From assembly GCA_028023455.1 (NCBI GenBank), contig JAQFVV010000021.1:8272853-8336852 (forward strand): a DNA stretch of 64,000 nt. Reading direction: 5' to 3'. The DNA comes from Epiperipatus broadwayi (lineage: Eukaryota > Onychophora > Udeonychophora > Euonychophora > Peripatidae). A program made the translations under genes and the position numbers. This document shows positions 24,401-34,010 of the stretch, piece by piece. Position 1 is the stretch's first letter. Every line of letters starts with the position of its first letter. The notes beneath the pieces are model-generated. The model was not told the DNA's origin. It saw only the letters and a list, made by a program, of their open reading frames with translations, and did no database searches.

Positions 24401-24680
24401 AGCAATTTTTGGATATAATTTTTATTCTGGGGGGGGGGGGAGTTGCATTTGACATACTTTCATCAATTTCTATTTTTGTAATTCAAATTTTATAGTGTTT
24501 TCTTTGATTTTTTTATTTGTATCTTAGAAGGATTTGTTCAATTTACTTTGCCATAGCCATTTTAATTTATTGATTTCAGTGATTTTTGGATATAAATTTA
24601 TCACTTGCAGGCTTCTTGAAGGTTCTTGATGCCACTGTAGTGTTGCCTAATGGCCACAGCATGCCTAACCATAAACTACC
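21486..24680. mobile_element. 3.2-kb foldback element with a nested insertion
   Basis: The left arm runs from 21486 (GGTAGTTTATGATTAGG) to about 22480. The right arm runs from about 22736 to 24680 (ending CCTAACCATAAACTACC). Paired landmarks include TTTGCAAATATGCCTGTGTGATCA (22040) with TGATCACACAGGCATATTTGCAAA (23177), CCAGCATTTGATGTTTGCAGC (22271) with its complement (22951), and TTAATAACAGATTACTACTTA (21833) with TAAGTAGTAATCTGTTATTAA (23384). The right arm is interrupted at about 23484-24240, and its distal part is duplicated (24250-24420 and 24455-24610). No transposase frame exists. The 60-75-residue frames here are chance. Confidence 0.8.
23484..24240. mobile_element. ~757-bp insertion nested in the foldback
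   Basis: This segment has no partner in the left arm, whereas its two flanks do, so it arrived after the foldback formed. Part of it (about 23550-23960: AAAGTGAATGAAAGTTTTTT, ATAAATTCCTATTTAT, GATAGTGGCAAAT, AAAAGTAAATACTTTTTTGCTAAAATCTTA) resembles 41545-41900. That makes it a dispersed family of unknown type. Its right edge carries a more CpG-rich stretch (CGAGTGACGTCAAGCGGATACG). Confidence 0.55.
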
Positions 24681-25221
24681 TGCTTATTTTTTCATCAGTA
24701 TTTTTATTGTTACACCATATGCTAAGCATTCAATGGAATCAAAATGTACATTTTTGACTTTATTACAGTTTTGCACAACACAGAAAGGTTTATTTTGATT
24801 GCAATCTTTTAAGAAAAAAAAACACTTTGCTTTTCAAGATTGAATTGCACCTATATTTAAAAGTAAAACTAATTATAGATCATTGTCACTATAAACATGC
24901 TTCTGTTCCTCCAACGATGAATGTCACATCATTATCAATTGCAATTATTATTTTTATGGATGACCTTCAATATAGATTAATTGTAGATTTTTTGTACCTA
25001 TGAATAGCTAAATACCCATTCACTGCTCTCTATTAGATGCATAGCTAGATTAGCCTGTTGGTGATTTGAAAAAGAATTTGATATTTACTCAGTACATATT
25101 TAAATTTCAAGTCATGAATAAGACAGATACAGATATTAATCACTACATTTTGAAATCATACTGCAACACATAATGTAATTGAAAGACTGTTTATACAAGA
25201 TGTTAATATATGGATTGAAAG

Positions 25222-25304
<83 letters not shown>

Positions 25305-26850
25305 CTGGTGTGATGCAATATAATCAGAACACAATCATCTTGGCTTATGGGATGGTTGATGTTTTTTTATATCTTATTTATATATTTATACATAATAATG
25401 TGTAGTTAAGCACAAATGTTGAGATTTAATGATTTTAGGCTCAATTTTTACCTTTGATGTTTTTTATACCTTATTTATATATTTATATATCATAATGTTT
25501 GGTTAAGGAAAAGTGTTGAGATTTAAAGATTACAGGCTCAATTTTCACCTGAGTAAAATTTAAAAACTCAGTTAGCTTAACTGAATAAAATTATTAGGTT
25601 TAATGCCTATAATATGAGTGCCCTAATATCACCTCATCTACTTTCAGACTTTTATTTTATTTCTAATGTAGTAGATATTATCCTATGTTTATACTGTCTC
25701 AGTAGTTTAATCATCTTAGCATCTACATATGATCATTTTCAATGATTATCAATCCATTGCATAATAAGGATGTCTCCGAATTGAAATTTTAGCCTATTGT
25801 TTATAACCTTTAAGTAGATATCCTTATAATCTACCCATTCATTTTACACAGGACCTCCTTTTTATTCTTAAATTATTCACCCATTGTCATCCCTCCTGGT
25901 GATATAAGCAACCCAACTCCATATCAGACATTTTAATTTTTTGTTGTTATCAACGACACTTGATAGTTCTCTTTTCCATGTATTTTGTTTTTCATGTTTG
26001 TCAAACCCAGCATGCATCAGCCCATACTTTACCGTGTAACATGATGTCTTTTTAAAATATGTCTATATATAAATGTGTAGGAGCAAGTATGTAAACATAA
26101 ATACAACTAAACAAAACCAACTTTAAAAAATGATTTTTAAAAAATCACTATAATTTGTTAGAATGTAGATATATTTTTACTCTTTTACAAGCTTATTTCA
26201 TCTTCTTATCTTATTATAATCTTTAAATTATTTTATTAGTATTCAAATAAGTATAAAAATGTTTAAGAGCTAATGTAGTATTAGTATCTTGTTCTATTTT
26301 AACACCTTTAGTTGAATCAGATAATAATTTGTAATTTGATCAAATTTAATAAATTCCGCCTTTTACATTTTTATTTTCCTATCTCTGAGTTGACAGTCTG
26401 CATGTAAAGAATTCTTTTGAATTATTAAAATTACTCCCATTATTATTTCATTATATCAGAAGTAATGGGAAAATTCCCAGTTCTTTAATATTATAAAACT
26501 TTTTTTTTTTTAATGTAAAATGCGCACATTCATTTTAGAGGGAGAGAGAAAAAAGTTAACTGAATTACATAGATAACATAAAAAATTTACCAAAAATAAA
26601 AAAAGAAAAAATCTCGACTGTTAATAACCCTATTTTTTTTAATCTTGTAGGTTAAATGTTTTGCTTAAAGTCTATTCCATCTAGAGCTAAGTAGAAGAGT
26701 TCTCTGACCAATACTAATATTTTTTAAACACCATTGATAATTTAACACTATTTGCTAGTTATTATCCAAAAAAAAACATTAATTCATGTTTTATTATAAG
26801 TAAGTTCATAATAGTTTACCAATTAATTATTTATATAACAATTTTTATAT
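24681..26850. other. AT-rich sequence, no gene seen
   Basis: It contains a long (TA)n tract (25226-25302) and a local duplication near 25360-25420 and 25460-25560 (TTATTTATATATTTATA..ATAATG, then GTTGAGATTTAA and GGCTCAATTTT). No coding frame or RNA gene is supported. Confidence 0.45.
25226..25302. repeat. (TA)n microsatellite
   Basis: About 38 uninterrupted TA units. Confidence 0.95.
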
Positions 26851-26947
26851 ATAGGGTATATGAGCACAGACTTTCACACGATCCAACACTCTCCATACTA
26901 TCTCATAACACTGATACACTTGAACACACATATGTTGAAAAGATAAA

Positions 26948-27004
26948 TAATCACCAATATACCTATTTCATGCTAAACCAGCGATCATCAGTTGGTCCAG
27001 ATTA
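26948..27004 (-). ncRNA. Hammerhead motif, core boxes intact, helices weakened (family 1)
   Basis: On the minus strand: TAATC (outer stem I), CCAA, CTGATGA (26991-26985), stem II with GCT/AGC only (the outer T-T and C-A pairs are lost), GAAA (26969-26966), TAG/GTA for helix III with one mismatch, TA cleavage site, TTGG, and GATTA closing the outer stem. All core bases are kept. Weak stems II and III make self-cleavage uncertain. Confidence 0.6.
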
Positions 27005-27170
27005 ATCTCGGCCTCAGGGTGGCCTTTGAGCATTCCATCATCAGATTTTCAATTGGATGGAAGGTTGAAGAGTTGGAGTGTGGAGTGGATTGAAGCCTGT
27101 CCATTGAAGTATGAAGATTGGCTATCTTAATATATATCTGAGCACTTATAGCATATATGTGTGGAGATGG

Positions 27171-27227
27171 TAATCTGGACCAACTGATGATTGTTGGTTT
27201 AGCATAAAATACGTATATTGGTGATTA
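27171..27227 (+). ncRNA. Hammerhead motif with G12 lost (family 1)
   Basis: TAATC (27171-27175), CCAA, CTGATGA (27184-27190), a decayed stem II, AAAA (27206-27209) instead of GAAA, TACGTA as a perfect palindromic helix III, TA, TTGG, then GATTA (27223-27227). The G-to-A change at the catalytic guanine should abolish cleavage. Stem I and helix III are the best preserved of all the copies. Confidence 0.6.
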
Positions 27228-27383
27228 TTTATCTTTTCAACATATATATGCTCAAGGGTATCAGTGTTATGAGATAGTGTGGAGAGTGGTGGGTCATGTG
27301 AAAGTCTGTGCTCATATACCCTACATATTATATATAGGTACAGGTATATAACAATCCTGTGTGTTTCAGTTATAACAATTTTT

Positions 27384-28890
27384 GCAATTTATTTATTTTC
27401 ATTTAATTGTATGGGTTTTTTTTCTTAAAGAAGTTATTATTTACAATAATAGAGAAATTTGAAAATATTCAAGTATAAAATAGATTTTTTAAAGGTTTTA
27501 TAAACTAACATATCATTTGAATCTCAAAGCTTAATATATTAACAAAATTATTTCTCCTCTCTAGCTCCATCTATTATCATATTAAGTTATTAGTTGCTAT
27601 AATATTGTAGTACAATTTTAATCCCTAGTAGATGATACTAGAATGAAGAAAAGAAAACATATCTTCAATTTTGCCACTGTGTAATACATATGATTAAAAC
27701 AGACATTGATTATATAGTTCGTGGTTTGAGTTTGCCCATAACAATATAAGTTAAAGAGTTTTAAATTTCATTTCTGAAATAAATAAACATGCCAACCATA
27801 AGTATAAAAATCTGTTGATAATATTCAATAACATTTGTATTGTTTAGTGGATTGATAGCATGATGCACTCGTAAGCTGATTGCCATCTGAGTAAAATATA
27901 AAGAAAACTTAGTTTAATCAACTATTTTGATCAGTTTTTGTAATTTTTTTTAATTGCACAACCTCCTTAGCAACTGACTATTCAATTATTTTTATACAGT
28001 CTAAAAAGTCAAGCTTAGTAATGTATATAATATGAGTGATGGTTTAAATATTTTATAAAGAATTTAAGTCATACTATATAGTCATCATCAGAAGTCATAA
28101 ATACATATGGACACTCTAATTCCAAAAGAAGAAAAAAATAAAGATAGAAAGACAAAAAATAAAAATGTTAAAAAAGGAACAAAAACAAGAAAGTATTTGA
28201 CCAAACTATCTGTATCCATATGTAAAATTTTAGAAACAAATTGTGTAAACACACCATGTCAATGTCAATATTTATAGAGGTGACATGAGAGTCTAATAAT
28301 GACCAGACTCTGCACTTACCATATTGCACATGCTTAAATATGTAAATGTTGCATAAATTATGTAACAATACTATTATTTATATTAGTAAGATAATTACAG
28401 CTTATCTATAGACAATATTACACTTAAGCCAACAAAAAAAAAAAAGAAGCTACATTTAAAAATAGTTTCAGTATGGTGGGTTACTTCCAAGAATTAAAAA
28501 AATTATAGAATAGATTAATTAGTATAAAATATCCTTGTGTTTTGGATTTATAAATTATAGAGAGAAAAAATTGATTGTATTAGCATTTCCACAATAAAGT
28601 TTTGCATCACTATAATAAAGACACAATACATTATAAGGATCTGGAAATATATATATACAATAAAATGCAACAGTGGTAATTAGATTACATGGTGATACTA
28701 AAAAGATTAACATTGATAAGGGTATATGACAGAAAGATCTTAAAGGTTAAAATGGAAAACTAAAGGAATAAAATTACATGAAGCTTGTTTAAGCTATCTA
28801 ACTTTTTGCAAATAATACTTTAGGACCTTGTGAAATGTTGCAATATTTAATAGATAAAAGTAAGAATATAGAACTAAAAATGGTAGTTAT
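27384..28890. other. AT-rich sequence, no gene seen
   Basis: No supported feature was found. The 66-residue minus-strand frame at 28168-28368 has no recognisable domain. Confidence 0.4.
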
Positions 28891-30315
28891 GGATAATTCA
28901 ACTGATGACGTATTACACTTACCGATTTCCCTTCCGGTAGACATCGTCAATTTTTGCATGACAATGTTGTCATGGCAACCAAGTGACTGGCATGATTAAT
29001 CCATCAGAGAGTCAATTTTTTTTTTCACCTGCAAGATTTAAAATTCGTAGAGAGGTTTGGGAAATTTTTTGATTTTTCTGTCTATTGTGATTTTGCTATC
29101 CATGGCATCACAGTTACTTTTTTGAGCTTTTAATTCGGGTAAAGTGTTTTATTTATCTGTTTATTTTAAATTTACAAAAAAATTTTGTTAATATTTCTAC
29201 AATTCTCAAACTTACATTGAATTACATTTAATGTGTAAATAATTTTCAATAATTTTTTGAAACAAATTTGCAAAATACAGTACGTTTTTAAAATTACCAA
29301 ATGCATGTAAAAGTTACGGCTTGTGATAAAACGTTTTCTCCAGATTCACATTAATTTGGGTAAAGTGTTTTTTATTTACAAAAATTTTTTGTTAATATTT
29401 CTACAATGTGTAAATAATTTTCAATAAATTTTTAAAACAAATTTGCAATAAATAGTACGTTTTTAAAATTACCAAATGCATGTAAAAGTTAAGGCTTGTG
29501 ATAAAACGTTTTCTCCAGATTCACATTAATTCGGGTAAAGTGTTTTTTATTTACAAAAATTTTTTGTTAATATTTCTACAATGTGTAAATAATTTTCAAT
29601 AATTTTTTAAAACAAATTTGCAATAAACAGTACGTTTTTAAAATTACCAAATGCATGTGATAACACGTTTTCTCCAAGGACGCCATTAATGCCAGATTCA
29701 CATTAATTCAGGTAAAGTGTTTTATTTGTTTATTTTAAATTTACAAAAATTTTTTGTTAATATTTCTACAATTCTCAAACTTACATTGAATTACATTTTA
29801 ATTTTATTTTTAATTTCTGAATTATATCATACAGAAAATTTTTTTTGGTAAATTCATCGGCAATTATAAAAATTATAGCTATGAGAGTAATACAATGTCT
29901 GATATACATGTACGCTGAGCCTTCGGCTTGTCAAAAACATCCGAGGCCCCCCACCATCAATTCCAGTGCTACGCACTGTATTTGATAATTAAGCATAATA
30001 TAGGGTGGTTTTATAAATTATAACAGTTTTTTCTAAATTATTTTGACGCATGCATGTACATTTTTTTAATTTTTTTTTTTGTATTTTTTTTAGTATTTGC
30101 CTGACCTGCGTCGGATTTTTTTCATTTTTGAAAAGTTTTTATCGCGTGATCTAGATAATTCAACCGATGATGTATTACCCTGAAGGCATATCAGTGATCT
30201 GTGGACAAATTTTAGTGATTACATGTGTCTTCAGATACCTTGGAGACATTATCTTAAAAATCGCAACATCAGACTGATATGCCTTCAGAGTAATACATCA
30301 TCGGTTGAATTATCC
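28891..30315. mobile_element. Non-autonomous element with 26-bp inverted ends
   Basis: The left end GGATAATTCAACTGATGACG (to 28916) and the right end (30290-30315) CATCATCGGTTGAATTATCC are inverted repeats. A further internal copy of the terminus at 30154-30194 pairs with 30274-30314 over 41 bp (GATAATTCAACCGATGATG, TGAAGGCATATCAG). The interior holds about 3.5 tandem units (29138-29810) and a more GC-rich stretch with small palindromes (GCTGAGCCTTCGGCTTG near 29912, GTGCTACGCAC near 29967). There is no transposase. Flanking target duplications were not seen. It may be one element, or a 160-bp foldback next to a longer relative. Confidence 0.6.
29138..29810. repeat. Tandem repeat, ~3.5 units of 175-220 bp
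   Basis: Units start with GGGTAAAGTGTTTT (or AGGTAAAGTG) near 29138, 29358, 29534 and 29711. They continue through TTTTTTGTTAATATTTCTACAAT, GTGTAAATAATTTTCAATAA, AGTACGTTTTTAAAATTACC, AATGCATGT and GATAAAACGTTTTCTCCAGATTC. The first unit is longer (with TACAATTCTCAAACTTACATTG), and the last begins with the same extra stretch. Units are highly similar, indicating recent expansion. Confidence 0.85.
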
Positions 30316-30329
30316 GTGAGAACCCTAAA

Positions 30330-30590
30330 AATAAATGTTAAAAAAGACTAATGTGATGTTAAATTGATTTTAAAAAAGGAGAAAATAAAGATTAGTAATC
30401 ATAAATTAGAAAAAGTTAACAATTATGAATATCTTGGACACATTATTAAAACATGGAAAAAATATATGATGAAATACTCATAAAACTAAACTTGAATGGG
30501 CTAATTTTGATAGAAATAATATTAAAATGAAATGTATGTACATGTTTCAGAATAAAAATTTTTAATGAAAGCAATAACAGAGAATCATTA
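30330..30590 (+). pseudogene. Decayed RTE-type LINE fragment (RT C-terminal region)
   Basis: Nucleotides from about 30338 align with the reverse-strand element at 37003-37745. AAGACTAATGTGATGTTAAA corresponds to codons for KTNVMLN (KVMFN there). Then follow AAATTAGAAAAAGTTAACAA (ELEKVN), TATGAATATCTTGGACACAT (YTYLGQ), AAACTAAACTTGAATGGGCT (IKLAWS) and GATAGAAATAATATT (GRNN). Many stops and frameshifts are present, and it ends near the AAAAATTTTTAATGAAAGC equivalent of KVFNKC. The overlapping minus-strand 61-residue frame is spurious. Confidence 0.6.
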
Positions 30591-31555
30591 TATATAAAGT
30601 ACATGTGAATGGTTGACCATAAGGCTGTCACATGTCAAATTTACAACCTATTGAAAAAAAAAACTATTACATTTGTCCACAATGCTGTCAAATTCACAAT
30701 TGAAAAATCAAAAAAAAAAAACTTTAAATTTATTTTTATAAATAAATAACTATACCTAATCAAACTGCAATTTATGGTATAGAATTTTATGCAAAGGAAG
30801 TAATTTTTCCTTTTATATTTAATCTTATATATTTTTATTATGAAGCATATGTTATGTGAAGGAAGTTATTCCGCCATTAATAAACCATAATGCCCATAAC
30901 ACTGTCAAATTCACATATCTAATATAGCAGTATATTTAAAAGGTTTTAATCTAGCTTTATAATTTAACTTTTTTAATAGTTTTGTGTACTCCACTTTCAG
31001 TTGGGTACACAAAACTATCAATAAAGCTAAATGTATTAATATCTTGTCAGGTAAATTTCTGAAGTGTACCAAACAGGCCAGGTTGTTCCACACATTTCTC
31101 CCCCAATTTATTTTATTGTGAATTTCTTAAATTTATTTATATAATACTAAAATATTTTGTTTAATTTACATTAAATCTTTAAAAAAATTGTTAAAGTGAA
31201 CAATTTAAAAAAACTGTTACATACATGACAACCTTTCAGACCAGGTACATTTCTCACATTTATTTATATAATATTAAAATCTTTTGTTTATTTTGAATTA
31301 AATCTTTAAAAAAATTTGTTGAAGCATCCAATTTAAAAAAAAAACAATGGCCTTTTCATACATTAGGTACATCTGATATATTAATAATTTGATTGTTTTC
31401 TTATTCCTGGTGTTCGCCACGAGATGGCATTGATGCTAATCAAAAACATATACATATAATGATTCCGGGGCCGGACCTAAATGATCGATTTGGTCTAAAA
31501 AGATACAATTTCTTAGATTTGTAATAAAATATTCTACTAATACTATTATATGATG
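30591..31555. other. AT-rich sequence, no gene seen
   Basis: A small inverted repeat near 30965-31025 (TAGTTTTGTGTACTC..CC / GGGTACACAAAACTA) and a duplicated block (CATTTATTTATATAATA near 31130 and 31258) are the only structure seen. Confidence 0.45.
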
Positions 31556-31559
31556 TTAG

Positions 31560-32060
31560 TTTTTTCATTTTTGTAAATATTTATTAATCTTATCTTGTTT
31601 ATGAGTTTGTGTGTGTGTCTTTTTAAAGTTACGTTTTTTTGTTGTTTTTTTTTTTTGCAAGAGCAAATCAATACTTTTATTCAAAAGCAAGACATAATAA
31701 GTAAATGTTTATTAATCTTATCTTGTTTTTGAATTTGTGTGCCTTTAAAGTTATGGGGCTTTTTCTAATTTTTTTTTGGAACTTTATGTGTGTCTTTTTA
31801 AAGTTATGGTACTTTTTTTTGCAAGAGTAAATCAGTGATTTGATACAAAAGTAAGACATAATAAGTCAATGTTTATTAATCTTAGATTGTTTTTGAGTTT
31901 GTGTGTGTGTCTTTAAAGTTACAAGGCTTTTTTTCATTTTTTGGGGGACTTTATGTGTGTCTTTTTTTAAAGTTACGGTATTTTTGGTCAAGAGTAAATC
32001 AATTATTTTTATTAAAAAAGCAATACGTAATTCTAAATCTATCAAAAGTAACATCATTTA
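31560..32060. repeat. Tandem repeat, period about 130-165 bp
   Basis: Units start TTTATTAATCTTA(T/G)(C/A)TTGTTTTTGA near 31583, 31709 and 31871, followed by GTGTGTGTCTTTAAAGTTA, T runs and GCAAGAGTAAATCA. Unit length varies through T-run changes and internal loss. The short frames on both strands are by-products. Confidence 0.7.
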
Positions 32061-32129
32061 TATACTACAATTTAGAATTGATACCCAACTACTATTAGTA
32101 AGGACCATCATTGAAAGATTCAATTGTAA

Positions 32130-32600
32130 AATGATACCTGACTAATTTCCATTTTCTTTTTTTGGGGGGGATAGTAATGAATCAGAAAGTGGGTTGTTTT
32201 TGTTAACTCTGTCTATATAAAAAGGGTACCATTATTGAAATACTAAATTTAAAAATGATAGCCGACTAATTTGCGTTTCTTTTGACAGTAATTAATCAGA
32301 AAGTGGGTTTCTTTTTTTTTTTGGTAAATCTTGTGTGTATATATATAAAAATAGCGTAATTCAAATACTCCATTAAAACAAAAAACCCCGTTGAATTTGC
32401 TTTTTTTTTTTTTAAGACAGTAATTAATCAGGAACTGGGTTGTTTTTGTTAGTGTGTAGATATAAAACTAATCTTATTTTGAAATAATAAATGTAACAAA
32501 AATAATAATAATAATAATAATAACCAACTAATTTTCTTTTTTGGACAAGTAATTCCTAATAATTAGACACTGGGTTGTTTTTGTTTGTGCGTGTATATAT
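32130..32600. repeat. Tandem repeat, period about 120-135 bp
   Basis: About four units share ACTAATTT..TTTTCTTTT, a T/G run, AGTAAT(G/T)AATCAGAAAGTGGG, TTGTTTTTGTTA and a short GTGTATATATA run, with spacing of 120-135 bp. A (AAT)n run (32502-32523) lies in the last unit. Nothing is coded. Confidence 0.65.
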
Positions 32601-33345
32601 ATAGCAAAAGTAACTGGTCACACACGAATTCTCACAAAAACGGTACTTTTTGCATGATCATTAAATTTTTTTTCCATTCCACACCCTTATAAGCAATTTT
32701 CGAGGGTTACCCATTCATAATGGAATCTTCAGGACCTTATTACTAAACTTACAACAGTAAAGTAAGTTACAACACATTAAAAAAAAAATAAACGTCTTAT
32801 CAAATTTTAAAAAACTACGACTGCTTCAAATACACACACTATCACACGAAACTACAGAGAAAATAGATATTCTACTATTATGAGAAAATGATGAATAAAA
32901 ATCGACTACTACGGTATCCAATCAAGGTATTTCTTTCTCTTTGCTTTTAGCATAGAAAAAAGCCATAACTGACAGCCGTCTGGAACTCTTTCTGTGTTTT
33001 ATCACAGAAAGAAGTCTCATTTGTGTTGGCTTCTGTCGCCACCACCTCCTCCGTCCAACATAAGTGAGGACTCTTTTCTGCATTTATAACATAGAACATT
33101 TTTTCTTTTGTTGGGTGAAGGCCGGTGAAATGGTATATTTTTAGAAATTGATCTAGAAATAGTGACATCTCGAGGCAAACACCAGGGATGAGAAAACAAC
33201 TAATTTTTATTAGTCATTCATTAAGTTAGAGTTTATCCAATGAATAATAGTTCTGTAATGTAATTTTCAATACACCACTTTCATGCAAGGTAGTGATTGG
33301 TTTCTATCTACTTTTAACATCTTGTAAAGATATGTATATGTTTAT
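32601..33345. other. Unassigned; a weak coding-like patch on the minus strand
   Basis: The minus strand at 32947-33199 is less AT-rich and holds two overlapping short frames. One includes KNVLCYKCRKESS and a GGGGG run, which has a hint of a Cys knuckle but lacks the spacing of a CCHC retroviral-type motif. No start, splice or homology evidence supports a gene. It could be a decayed mobile-element protein. Confidence 0.25.
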
Positions 33346-33349
33346 GAGT

Positions 33350-33450
33350 ACCTCTTTCCACAAGATGTTGATGTGATGTGATGCACTGTGACTTCTCCTT
33401 ATAAGGAGTCAGGAATATCTCAGTAACTATGTCCAGAGAAACCTGTTAAC
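33350..33450 (+). repeat. Dispersed short repeat (GATGTGATGTGATG family), copy 1
   Basis: GATGTGATGTGATGCACTGTGACTTCTCCTTA..AGGAGTCA, then TATGTCCAGAGAAACCTGTTAACCACTTTA, recurs at 59757-59855 and partially, reversed, at 42145-42215. It looks like a short interspersed element of unknown class. Confidence 0.65.
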
Positions 33451-33774
33451 CACTTTACCTTCTCTTTCTATTCCCCACCCTAAGTTTTCCCATAATCTGC
33501 TCCATTCTATTTTCACAACATAATCTTTGTCAACTCCATGGCCTTTATATCTAAATTCTCCTTATCTTTTCCCAAACCTAGCATCAAACCAAAACAGATT
33601 GAAAACAGTCTCTACCTTGTGTGAGAGTGGTGTAGTAAAAATTACACTACAGAAATATTATTCAATGGCTGAGACTTTCAATCACTTTAAAAAAGAGATG
33701 CTTCTTAATAGTAACAAAAAGGATTAAAAAATGTAATACATTAGTATGCAAATTACCAGGTATCATTGAAATTA

Positions 33775-34010
33775 TTAAGAATTGAGACTGAAATGAAGGT
33801 AGCTAGCTATATTGGACTTATTGCTAAAGGAGATGATAATAAATACATCATTGAAGATTTAAACAGAATTCCAATAGATTGAAAAAACCTAGAAAATAAC
33901 TATTATGTATATATAAATAAAATAAGGTTCTGATGTGGTGTGGATAAAAATCACTACGAATAAACAAAGGAAATAAAGATATTCATTTTGCAGTGAATCT
34001 ATAATGGACA
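33775..34010 (+). pseudogene. Decayed RTE-type LINE 3' fragment
   Basis: GAGACTGAAATGAAGG..CTATATTGGACTTATT parallels the GACTGAAGTGGAGTCGGGCTGGACATATTGTT segment of the copy at 39829. GGAGATGATAATAAATACATCATTGAA parallels GAGATGATAATACATGGACAATTGAA, and AATTCCAATAGATTGAAAAAACCTAGAAAA parallels the IPRDCKRPRK codons. ATTTTGCAGTGAATCTATAATGG parallels the conserved 3' end. It is riddled with stops. Confidence 0.6.

Larger units (their letters stand above)
26834..27383. mobile_element. Foldback element carrying two opposed family 1 hammerheads, with 13-bp target duplication
   Basis: TATAACAATTTTT is repeated at 26834-26846 and 27371-27383, bounding a 524-bp insertion. Its outer arms (26854-27004 and 27170-27321) are about 150 bp, starting GGGTATATGAGCACAGACTT and ending in the complement. 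Each arm contains a family 1 hammerhead, so the two face each other. The centre (27005-27169) is the ordinary family 1 body (TTGAGCATTCCATCATCAG, GATTGAAGCCTGTCC). The tail 27322-27370 matches that of 14941-15155. The shorter 14941 element looks like the same structure without the hammerhead part. Confidence 0.8.

Noticed and set aside
24586-24798. 70-residue plus frame
   Set aside because: It lies in the distal arm of the 3.2-kb foldback and has no motif or context.
28897-28930. CTGATGACG near the terminal repeat at 28891
   Set aside because: It is part of the 26-bp inverted end; no GAAA box or complementary stems follow.
32947-33199. Overlapping minus frames with CYKC and a Gly run
   Set aside because: The Cys/His spacing does not match a zinc knuckle, and there is no splice or start context; kept only as an unassigned patch.
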